Shown one piece after another: positions 50,684 through 58,412 of a DNA stretch of 64,000 bases. The first letter of the stretch is position 1; every line of letters begins with the position of its first letter. This DNA comes from Acidimicrobiales bacterium. Lineage in GTDB: Bacteria; Actinomycetota; Acidimicrobiia; Acidimicrobiales; Aldehydirespiratoraceae. Both the position numbers and the translations under genes were made by a program. The notes beneath the pieces were generated by a model. That model was not told the DNA's origin and did no database searches. It saw only the letters and a list, made by a program, of their open reading frames with translations. The stretch lies in NCBI GenBank assembly GCA_041394245.1, contig JAWKIR010000002.1:2882469-2946468 (forward strand). The letters run 5' to 3'.

Positions 50684-50793
50684 CAGTCGCGGGTAATTGG
50701 TGCTCCGTCTCAATACAAGTGCCAAGATCGCGAGGCAGCGTCTACATGCAACTCACGCAACAGGGGGAGCTGCTCAACGGAAAGGGGTGCGCC

Positions 50794-50985
50794 ATGGCGC
50801 AACGCGAGAGTGCCACATCACTGATTTCCCTGGAGGACGCGATTCTGAGTGCCGCATCAGCCCTCGACGGATCACGTAATCCTGATGAGGGTACGCACGC
50901 ACGGGTTGTCGACATCCTCGTGTCCACAGGGACGCTTGCTGGGACGCAGTGGCGAGTGACTGTCGAGCCTTCTAGCGGCTCCTAG
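50794..50985 (+). CDS. Small unknown protein
   Basis: A 63-residue protein from ATG 50794, preceded by GGAAAGGGG at six bases. It contains SLISLEDAILSAASALDGS, then EGTHARVVDILVSTGTLAGTQW, with regular alternation of hydrophobic residues and normal codon bias. No family recognised. The 3' end overlaps the convergent helicase remnant by 4 bp. It lies within the defence island; a role there is unknown. Confidence 0.5.
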   Translation: MAQRESATSLISLEDAILSAASALDGSRNPDEGTHARVVDILVSTGTLAGTQWRVTVEPSSGS

Positions 50986-51808
50986 AGACACTCAAACCCC
51001 GGGGGCGGTCGCGATTCGCCTATCTCCCTACGCCACCGCCGCCCTATAGGCCGAGCACCCGGTAGTGAATGGTCGAGTTCCCAGGTGATCTGGATGGGGC
51101 GGTCGGATCGGTGTTCGACGTAGGTGGCGGTGCCGGCGCAGAAGTAGGGCATCGTCCGGCCGGCGCTGTCCTGCTTGGTCGGGCGTACGAACAACGCCAC
51201 GTTGGAGCCGCGCTCTCGATGGTGGAGGTAGCGCTGGCCGGTCGGGCTGGCGACTGACGTCGTCGCCTGCGACTCCCAGTGGAACAGGCGGTCGCTGATC
51301 GCGTAGTCGAGATAGCGGGTTGTGGGGGAGTAGTCCTTCTCAGTCTTCTGGAGGGTGACGAAGAACAGGTCGGTCTGCGTCGGCTCGTGCCAGTACACGC
51401 CGGTCTGCAACGGCAGCGGCGCCGTCACCGACGACGCGCCGAACGCGGCGAGGATCTCCTCTCGCGTGTAGTTGGCGTGGACCTGGAGCGGCACCGGCTG
51501 GAGCAGCCCGAGCGGCTGCTGGAGGTGCACGATCTGTTCTTCGAGCAACGGGAGCACCTCGAGCAGCTCACGTCGGAGGCCGTCGTGTCGCCACAACGCG
51601 TAGGCCGCGTCGCCGAGCGAGTCGTAGGCCCCTTTCCTTGGTTGAGGACGGTGAGCAGCACCCCTTCGAGCCGGCGGCGGGTGCGCTCGTCGAGGTCGGT
51701 CTCGCGAGGCGGCGTTGACGAGTCGAGCAGCTCCCGGTAGGCGTCGATGCGCTCCTGGTCATCGAGGTGCAGTAGTCGGGCGACACCGCGGCCGACCTTG
51801 TCCTCGGG
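50982..51808 (-). pseudogene. Remnant of a DUF3427 restriction-type helicase
   Basis: Two adjoining reading frames encode the end of an SF2 helicase with DUF3427. From 51808 the first reads EDKVGRGVARLLHLDDQERI to VLLTVLNQ. The second, from about 51630, reads AYDSLGDAAYALWRHDGLRR to the DUF3427 core (ANYTREEILAAFG, QTDLFFVTLQKTEK, TWELDHSLPGARP). The shift lies at an AAGGGGCC run near 51628-51632, where one extra G restores frame. The N-terminal nuclease and helicase domains are absent; the vsr gene occupies that position. It was probably a complete DUF3427 enzyme truncated by rearrangement. Confidence 0.75.
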
Positions 51809-52252
51809 CTACCTGTTCGTTTCGGAGTTTTCTCGGAGTAGTACGACGACCTCCATGATCCGGTCGGCCGCCCGCTCGGCGTCCTCGTGTTCCCATACAC
51901 GCACCACCGTCCATCCGGCGGCTCGGAGCGTGTCGTCGGTGTCCCTGTCGCGCTCCCGATTCGTTTCGATCTTTGCTCGCCAGAACTCGGCGTTGTTCTT
52001 CGGCCACGACGCATGAGCCGGGCAGCCATGCCAGAAGCACCCGTCGACGAAGACGGCGAGGCGCAGCTTGGCAATGAGGAGATCTGCTTCGCGCCGGAGG
52101 TCTGGCAGGGGCCGTCGATGCAGGCGGTAGCGCAGCCCGCGGCGGTGAAGCTCCGTGCGCAATGCTCGTTCTGTTCCTGTGTCGTGAGTCCGCTGTCGGC
52201 GCATTCGCTCGGCCACTGCGCTTGACGCCGGTCGCGGTTGGCTCGGATCCAC
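51809..52252 (-). CDS. vsr: Very short patch repair-type endonuclease
   Basis: A 147-residue mismatch endonuclease that nicks at T:G mispairs arising by deamination of methylcytosine. The Vsr core is present: ERALRTELHRRGLRYRLH, the catalytic-Asp strand LAVFVDGCFWHGCPAH with the zinc Cys/His, and FWRAKIETNRERD with DTLRAAGWTVVRVWEHE. GTG 52252 has a TACGCT -10 box 6 nt upstream, indicating a leaderless mRNA. It is divergent from the C5 methyltransferase gene by 96 bp, so the two form a functional pair. Confidence 0.92.
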   Translation of the reverse strand: MDPSQPRPASSAVAERMRRQRTHDTGTERALRTELHRRGLRYRLHRRPLPDLRREADLLIAKLRLAVFVDGCFWHGCPAHASWPKNNAEFWRAKIETNRERDRDTDDTLRAAGWTVVRVWEHEDAERAADRIMEVVVLLRENSETNR

Positions 52253-52258
52253 GGTCGA

Positions 52259-52264
52259 AGCGTA
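52259..52264 (-). promoter_or_regulatory. -10 box (TACGCT) of vsr, leaderless
   Basis: Minus-strand TACGCT lies 6 nt before the GTG at 52252. Confidence 0.45.
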
Positions 52265-52336
52265 GAAGAGGGTCCGCTCGGTTCGAGACGCAACAGCTCC
52301 TCAGAGTGGCCCATGGCGATCGGAATTACAGCCGTG

Positions 52337-52342
52337 TAGTCT
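52337..52342 (+). promoter_or_regulatory. -10 box (TAGTCT) of the C5 methyltransferase gene, leaderless
   Basis: TAGTCT lies 6 nt before the ATG at 52349; no ribosome site. The same GTGTAGTCTC sequence precedes vapB. Confidence 0.5.
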
Positions 52343-52348
52343 CGGTGC

Positions 52349-53440
52349 ATGACGGGATCGCCGACGATGATCGACCTGTTCGCTGGATGCGGAGGTCTCA
52401 CACAGGGTTTCGTGGATCAGGGATTCGTGCCGGTGGCGGGATCAGAGTGGGATCTCAGCGCTGCGGCGACGTTCGCCGCGAACTTCGGCGAAGGGCACAT
52501 GACGTACGGCGACATTGCGGACTTCACCGATGTCCCGATCGCCGACGTGGTGGTCGGCGGCCCTCCTTGCCAAGGGTTCTCCAACCTCGGCACCCGGGAC
52601 CCCGATGATCCTCGCAACCAGCTCTGGCGCGAGTACATGCGCGTTGTCGAAGAAGCGAACCCGCAGGTGTTCGTCCTCGAGAATGTTGATCGATTCTCGA
52701 AGTCGAGTGAGTTCGAACTGCTGATGGACGAGCTCAACGGCGGCCGACTGCGTGCCTGGAAGGACGTCACCTGGTCGGTGCTCAACGCCGCCAACTACGG
52801 CGTGCCGCAACGCCGGAATCGAACGATCGTCATCGCGTCTCGTGTCGGTCCGATCGGGCTACCGACTCCGACACACAGTGTCGACGGCGCAGAGGGCACG
52901 AAACGATGGACCTCGGTGCGAAGCGCCATACACCGCGTGCCGGACTGGCCCGAGACGACCGCTCTCCCGGCCAGCAAGGTCGAGATGTTCGGTGAGACGG
53001 TTCCGGGCATATTCAAGAGCCACGAGATCCATCTGGGTCGGAATCCGACCGAGCTCTCGAAGCTCCGCTACGACTGCATCCCTCCCGGTGGTGGAAGGTT
53101 CGACTTGCCCGACGAGCTGATGCCCGATTGTTGGGCACGGAAACCAACCGGCACCACCGATGTGATGGGTCGAATGCGTTGGGAAGCACCTTCACTCACC
53201 ATCCGGACTGAGTTCTACAAACCCGAGAAGGGTCAGTACCTCCATCCCCAGTGGGACCCCGATGACCCGGACAACCGGGTGAACCGTCCGATCACCCACC
53301 GCGAAGCGGCACTACTGCAGACGTTCCCGTCGAGCTTTCTGTGGTGCGGTTCGAAGATCGACATCGCGAAGCAGATCGGCAACGCGGTTCCGCCACGTCT
53401 TGCGGGAGCGGTCGCCCGTCAGATTGCATCGCGCCTCTAG
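52349..53440 (+). CDS. DNA (cytosine-5) methyltransferase, partner of the NaeI-type enzyme
   Basis: C5-cytosine methyltransferase of 363 residues protecting host DNA. Ordered motifs: I DLFAGCGGLTQGF, IV GGPPCQGFSN with nucleophile Cys74, VI LENVDRF, VIII GVPQRRNRTIVIAS, then the target-recognition region and motif X IGNAVPPRLAGAVA. All are intact. It is convergent with the NaeI-type gene (4-bp overlap) and divergent from vsr. By association the target would be the NaeI site GCCGGC or a relative, which is inference. Confidence 0.93.
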   Translation: MTGSPTMIDLFAGCGGLTQGFVDQGFVPVAGSEWDLSAAATFAANFGEGHMTYGDIADFTDVPIADVVVGGPPCQGFSNLGTRDPDDPRNQLWREYMRVVEEANPQVFVLENVDRFSKSSEFELLMDELNGGRLRAWKDVTWSVLNAANYGVPQRRNRTIVIASRVGPIGLPTPTHSVDGAEGTKRWTSVRSAIHRVPDWPETTALPASKVEMFGETVPGIFKSHEIHLGRNPTELSKLRYDCIPPGGGRFDLPDELMPDCWARKPTGTTDVMGRMRWEAPSLTIRTEFYKPEKGQYLHPQWDPDDPDNRVNRPITHREAALLQTFPSSFLWCGSKIDIAKQIGNAVPPRLAGAVARQIASRL

Positions 53441-54495
53441 GAGGTCGCCTCGGCAGCACCCGCAAGGATCGATGCGCGGTCCTGCTTCTTGTACTCCTCC
53501 CGAAGCGGCGCGTGCGGCGTGGCATCGGTCGGCTCGCACGGCGTCCACCAACGGTCCACCAGGAACGCCTTGGGTCCGGAGTGGGATTCATCGACGACGC
53601 GAACGGCGACCGGCAGTATCTCGCCCTTCGCCGGAGGTGGGAAGCCCAGGGCTCGTGCGACATAGGGGTCGGTTTCCTGGTGACCGATCACCAGGAAGCC
53701 CTCTTTCGGGAGGTGCTTCGCCAGCCGAGCGTCCCTGGCTCGCTTCATGGCGTCGTCTTGCTGGGCAACTGTGGCGATGGTTGCTCTTGTCACGATCCTG
53801 CCGTTCTGCGTTCGGAGGAGTTCGTTTACGCGGGCCTGTCCGCTTCTGACACTCGAGAAGACCCGCTCCCTTGATGTCTGGGACATCTGCAGGAGGGCGT
53901 TCTCGGGCAGGTCATTCTGGACACCTCCCCAAAGCCAGTAGATGTTGACGAGGCCGTGCTTGCTGAGCACGCGCTTGTTGTCCCGGTTGTACGAGCGGTC
54001 GCCCGAGCCGTCTTGTTTGAACGCCAGGTACTCGTCCGCGATTCGCGTCACGCCTGCGGCCCACTCGCTCCGATCATCGTCTGCCCAGAGCAGCAACGCG
54101 GGATGATCAGCGGTACCACTCTGTTCGCCGTGGTCGGCGCAGAGGTACATCTCCATCGGGATCGACCAATTCCCCCAATCCTTCGAGAACTTGCAGTCGA
54201 CCTCCTGACCGGCGATGCGCCAGTCGAGCGACTCGCCGTCGGCGATTCCGAACTCCCTCGTCATGTTCACTTCGACGGCGGTACCCAAGTAGGTCCGCTC
54301 CGTCTTGGTTAGGTGTTGGTATGCCCACCGCCCGGTGCGTTGCCCATCGAGTACCTCGTCAATGGAGTCGCGCAGGGTCCACCGAATCCGCTCGCGCCCG
54401 TCGCCCTCCTCGAAGAACGCGACGAGGTCTGCCAAGTCCCGCGGCGGAGAGGGAAGACCCTCGTCGACGAAGTGGAAGAATCGGTTCTGCGACAT
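53437..54495 (-). CDS. NaeI family type II restriction endonuclease
   Basis: A 352-residue homologue of NaeI, which binds two copies of its site and cleaves one. The active-site segment is LDWRIAGQEVDCKFSKDW, where Asp91, Asp100 and Lys102 reproduce the spacing of NaeI Asp86, Asp95 and Lys97 (from memory). The C-terminal half corresponds to the CAP-like effector DNA-binding domain. ATG 54495 follows GAGGG by five bases; the frame is open to 54576. It is convergent with the C5 methyltransferase gene, forming a type II R-M pair. All catalytic residues are present, so an active enzyme is expected. Confidence 0.88.
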   Translation of the reverse strand: MSQNRFFHFVDEGLPSPPRDLADLVAFFEEGDGRERIRWTLRDSIDEVLDGQRTGRWAYQHLTKTERTYLGTAVEVNMTREFGIADGESLDWRIAGQEVDCKFSKDWGNWSIPMEMYLCADHGEQSGTADHPALLLWADDDRSEWAAGVTRIADEYLAFKQDGSGDRSYNRDNKRVLSKHGLVNIYWLWGGVQNDLPENALLQMSQTSRERVFSSVRSGQARVNELLRTQNGRIVTRATIATVAQQDDAMKRARDARLAKHLPKEGFLVIGHQETDPYVARALGFPPPAKGEILPVAVRVVDESHSGPKAFLVDRWWTPCEPTDATPHAPLREEYKKQDRASILAGAAEATS

Positions 54496-54709
54496 CCGAC
54501 CCTCGGGTGGAGGCCATGTCACGAAGCTGTTCCGGTTCTTGCGGAGTCGGGCCCCGCCGCTCTCCACTCTGTTCACAGCCGGACATGTTGCCGGCTCCGT
54601 GGAACCGCAGCGAAGTGGACCCGGCCCACAAGACCCTCTTCTCGTCGCGCAACCTCGAAGGAGTCGAGGACGTACGGAGACGGCTACTGACCCTCACCCA
54701 CGGAGCCGG

Positions 54710-54715
54710 TAAGAT
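54710..54715 (+). promoter_or_regulatory. -10 box (TAAGAT), leaderless
   Basis: TAAGAT lies 8 nt before the ATG at 54724; no ribosome site. Confidence 0.45.
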
Positions 54716-54723
54716 TGCGCGCC

Positions 54724-56409
54724 ATGAGCGGGGGGACGGCGAACTCGAGCGGGCATGCGGGTCTTCGTCTCAAGTTCAACCCGAGCACGATCGAGCACCT
54801 CGGCTCGAACATGTACTCCCGGCTACCGAATGCGGTCGCCGAACTCGTAGCCAATGCGTACGACGCCGATGCAGAGGAGATTCGCGTTCGCGTTGTCGGG
54901 ACTGGTAGCGGTCAACGCATCGAGGTCGAGGACGATGGACATGGGATGTCCTACGAGGACCTTCGCGACAAGTACCTGCGTATCGGACGGAATTGTCGAG
55001 GAGGCGAATCAATCGCGTACTCGGAGAGTGGACGCCGAACGGTTTCCGGCAAGAAGGGTCTCGGCAAGTTGGCCTTGTTCGGCGTTGGCAAGCAGATCGC
55101 CGTCACGACGACCCGCGAGGGTGAGCCGGAGTCGCTAACTATCTCCATGAACTGGACCGAGTTGGTCCGCACGGAGGATGGCGACTACGAGCCCGAGTTC
55201 TCGAGAACCGCCGCTAAGCGCACGAAGGGGACCACCGTGGTGGTCAGCAACCTTTCGAGATCGACCAATGTCGACGCGAAGGATCTCGCGGTGAGCCTCG
55301 CCCGACTCTTTCATTACAGCGACGAAGAGCTCAGGCTGTGGGTGGTCGACCGGGACGGGACAGAAATCCCTGTCACTCGCGAACTTCGCCTTGACTCACT
55401 CGACGCCGAGTTTCGATGGCAGGTCCCGGAGGACCTGGGCGAGGTTGGCGAAGAGCTCGCCAGCTACGACATCGACGGCTCGATCGTGGCCGCTCGAAAG
55501 CCTCTGCCGACTCAGATGCGTGGCCTGACGGTATACACCAGCGGTCGATTGGCCAACGAGCCCGAATTCTTTGGAGCGCCGGACTCGAGCTACGCGTATG
55601 CGTACATCACCGGCTTCATCTCGATCGACATTCTCGACGCGATACAACCCGATGTGGTGGCGACTGATCGCCGATCGATCAACTGGGAGAACAGTGACGC
55701 AGCTCCGATCCATAAGCTCCTGCAGGAACTCGTTGCAGAGATTGGTCGTGAGCATCGCCAGCTCCGTAGAGACAAGCGCGATGAGAAGATTCGTGATGAG
55801 GTCGGAGTGTCCCCGGACGAGTGGGCGGACACTCTCCAGGGACCCGAGCGCGAACCACTCCGAGAACTACTCGGTGTCATCGACTCCGATGACTCGGACT
55901 TCAGCGAGGAAGACCGCGCAACAGCGGTGTCGAGTCTTCTCTCCATAGCGCCGCCTCATGCCGACATGGTATGGCGACACCTGCATCCGAGTATTCAGGC
56001 GGCGATCGAGTCCGAATTCAAGGAGGGTCGCTACTACAACGCGTTGTTGGAGGGCTGCAAACAGTATGTGGCTGATCTTCGAGAGGCTGCTGGCCTGCCG
56101 GACGAAGCGGAGGCGTCGTTGTTTGGTAGAGCGATCGGCGATGGCAAACGGCTGCAGATCGCGCAGCGCTTTCTCACCGGCGAAAAAACGATCTCAACTG
56201 AGTCTGCGAAGAACCTGGAGAACGGCCATCGGTCACTAGCGAGGGCGATCTGGGAGGCTTTCCGAAACCCTCTCTCGCACGAGGTGCACACCACGATCGC
56301 GTCACTCGGAGTCATCTCTCACCACGACTGCCTCGACGCTCTCAGCCTCATGTCGCACCTACGTAGGCGGATCGACGAGGCTGAGTTCATCGCCTCCTCC
56401 GCTGAGTAA
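54724..56409 (+). CDS. GHKL ATPase fused to C-terminal Ymh/HEPN (TIGR02391-like) domain
   Basis: A 561-residue protein joining two defence-type modules. The N-terminal GHKL (Hsp90/MORC-like) ATPase has the N-box AVAELVANAYDADA (Asn44, Asp47), DDGHGM (Asp70) and the lid GKKGLGKLALFG (Gly109 on). After an S5-like transducer region and a charged linker near residues 345-410, the last 150 residues match the Ymh/TIGR02391 family. They contain RYYNALLEGCKQYV, NGHRSLARAIWEAF and RNPLSHE, where Arg514 and His519 are the presumed HEPN RNase residues. ATP-driven sensing coupled to RNA cleavage is inferred. It sits beside the NaeI-type R-M pair. Confidence 0.82.
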   Translation: MSGGTANSSGHAGLRLKFNPSTIEHLGSNMYSRLPNAVAELVANAYDADAEEIRVRVVGTGSGQRIEVEDDGHGMSYEDLRDKYLRIGRNCRGGESIAYSESGRRTVSGKKGLGKLALFGVGKQIAVTTTREGEPESLTISMNWTELVRTEDGDYEPEFSRTAAKRTKGTTVVVSNLSRSTNVDAKDLAVSLARLFHYSDEELRLWVVDRDGTEIPVTRELRLDSLDAEFRWQVPEDLGEVGEELASYDIDGSIVAARKPLPTQMRGLTVYTSGRLANEPEFFGAPDSSYAYAYITGFISIDILDAIQPDVVATDRRSINWENSDAAPIHKLLQELVAEIGREHRQLRRDKRDEKIRDEVGVSPDEWADTLQGPEREPLRELLGVIDSDDSDFSEEDRATAVSSLLSIAPPHADMVWRHLHPSIQAAIESEFKEGRYYNALLEGCKQYVADLREAAGLPDEAEASLFGRAIGDGKRLQIAQRFLTGEKTISTESAKNLENGHRSLARAIWEAFRNPLSHEVHTTIASLGVISHHDCLDALSLMSHLRRRIDEAEFIASSAE

Positions 56410-57188
56410 GCGCACGGTATGCGTCGTACCAGCCGCACCTGAGACGCGCGTTGGACGGTGAAGCGAGAGGAACGAAGGGCTCGTCGCTGCGCCCGTGCAA
56501 GGGGCTGGCCACTGCGGTCTTCCTCGAACTCAACGCCGTTGAGGCGACCTCCGCCGCCAACGAACACGTCTGCGAACGGGTCATGGCTACCGCGGCTGCT
56601 AGCCACGAACATGCTCCCGACTGAGCCAGCGGATCAGAACGCCGACCGACTCGTTCTGCGTCAAAGAAGAGGCCCACGTCGCAACCACCGCGGCTTCTGG
56701 GGCCGGTGTCGCAGCCGACGTCTACAGGTGGCGCGTGGCGATCACCGACACCTCGCCAGAGATCCGGCGGCGTGTCACGGCCGTCTTCGCGTCGATGAGC
56801 GGCGCCCAGCGGGTGGCCTGTGCAGCGGAGATGGCCGAGGACAGCAAGACGATCGCGCTGGCCGGAACCCGGTCCCGCCACCCTGATCTGAGCGTTTCTG
56901 CGTCAGCGAACTGTTGGTCGGCCGAGAACTACGGTCGCCGTTGCCGGTGACGGAGCACGCGGGGCGTGTGGCATGGCCGACAAGTCTGATTCGGGAGACC
57001 ATGGGCTGACGCCTGAGGAGATCGCTCGGCGTTGCTATCGGCCCAGGTCTCACGGGCTCGGGCCGACGGTCGGCACCGGGGCGAAATTCTCGACCGCGAG
57101 CGGCGGACCGTATTCACGACCGACCAGATGCGCCAGTCCCCCTCCGTTTCTCGACCGTTTCTCTACCGGCGTCGATCACGGTGGCGCC
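56410..57188. other. Gene-poor region with a decayed small gene
   Basis: No intact gene was found in these 779 bp. A fragment from GTG 56735 (ITDTSPEIRRRVTAVFASMS, AAEMAEDSKTIALAGTRSRH) resembles the small helical proteins often encoded beside nucleotidyltransferase-like genes, but degenerates after HPDLS with apparent frameshifts. A minus-strand frame near 56390-56600 shows coding-like residues (GGGRLNGVEFEEDRSGQP) without a recognisable family. The region looks like eroded accessory DNA at the right edge of the defence island. Confidence 0.5.
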
Positions 57189-58412
57189 ATGACATTCCCT
57201 GCGCCTCCTGTGGTACTTCTCCCCGCCGAGGGTCGTCCCGTCGACCTGCGACGCGATGGGGCACCGACGTTGTCCATCGACGAGGAGCACAAGCGACTCG
57301 CCGTGGCCCGAGAGCACCACCCGTGGGGCGAAGGCGACCTCGGGCCCGTGTTGTTGCGACACGCCGACGTGGCCGCGCTTCTCCACGATCGGTCGTTCGC
57401 CCAGGCCGGCATGGAGGCGATGGAGTTCAACGGCGTGACCGAGGGCCCTCTGTACGACTGGTGGTCGCAGATCATGTTCACCAACGAGGGCGAGGCTCAC
57501 GCCCGTCTGAGGAACTCGGTGCGAGGGTGGCTGACACCGAAACGGGTCGCTGAACTCGCCGGACCGGTGAGGACCGCGACCGAGGAACTCGTGGCCGGGC
57601 TCCCGGGCGAGGAACCGTTCGATCTCGCCGGCCGCGTCGCCGATCCGGTACCGATCACGGCCATCTGCGCGCTCCTTGGCGTCGACCCCGATCGTGTGGC
57701 TGAACTGGGCGATGCCACCACCGAACTGGGGATGGCGTTCGGCTTCTTCGACGCCGACGAGCGGCACCGCATCGAAGCCGGCCTGAGCACCTTGCTCGAC
57801 TGGGGAGAGCACGCGCTCGCCGACGCCCGCCCCGGAACCCTCGCCCGATCGATCGCCGAGGCCGGCGCCTCCCGACAGATCGGACACGACGAGGCGGTGG
57901 CCCTGATCGCCAACCTCCTCTTCGCCGCGCACGACACGACCCGCTTTCTGATCGCCAACGCCTTCTGGGAGCTGGGGCGCAACCCGGATGTGTGGGGCGG
58001 ACTCGTTGCCGGAACGGTGGATGCCGCCGAGGTGGTGGAGGAGACCCTCCGCTTCCAGCCCCCGGCGGTGGGCACGGTGCGCATCGCCACCGAGCCGGCT
58101 CGGATCGCCGGCCTGGAGATCGAGGCGGGTCGGCTCGTCAGCGTGTCGCTTCGGTCCGCCGGCCGCGATCCTCGTGTGTACGAACAGCCCGACCGGTTCG
58201 TTCCGGGGCGCCGGCACGGCCCCCTGCTGGCCTTCGGGCACGGGGTCCACCATTGCATCGGCGCCTCCCTTGCGAGACTGGAAGCGACCGTGGTGTTGAC
58301 TACGGTCGCCGCCATGTGCCCCGACCTTCGCATCGACGCCGCCGCGGCCCGCCAACGTGAGGGGCGAGCCTCGATCACCGGTATCGAGTATCTCCCGGCC
58401 CGGCTGTCGTGA
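57189..58412 (+). CDS. Cytochrome P450
   Basis: Soluble bacterial P450 of 407 residues, a heme monooxygenase using ferredoxin-supplied electrons. The I-helix oxygen-activation motif is LLFAAHDTTRF, the ExxR is Glu285/Arg288 in EETLRF, the PERF-like region is DRFVPGRR, and the heme loop is FGHGVHHCIGASLA with Cys356. No ferredoxin or reductase gene is adjacent. The ATG at 57189 is preferred by length; the frame is open upstream. Its stop overlaps the start of the large regulator (GTGA), so the enzyme and its probable regulator are co-translated. The substrate is unknown. Confidence 0.92.
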   Translation: MTFPAPPVVLLPAEGRPVDLRRDGAPTLSIDEEHKRLAVAREHHPWGEGDLGPVLLRHADVAALLHDRSFAQAGMEAMEFNGVTEGPLYDWWSQIMFTNEGEAHARLRNSVRGWLTPKRVAELAGPVRTATEELVAGLPGEEPFDLAGRVADPVPITAICALLGVDPDRVAELGDATTELGMAFGFFDADERHRIEAGLSTLLDWGEHALADARPGTLARSIAEAGASRQIGHDEAVALIANLLFAAHDTTRFLIANAFWELGRNPDVWGGLVAGTVDAAEVVEETLRFQPPAVGTVRIATEPARIAGLEIEAGRLVSVSLRSAGRDPRVYEQPDRFVPGRRHGPLLAFGHGVHHCIGASLARLEATVVLTTVAAMCPDLRIDAAAARQREGRASITGIEYLPARLS

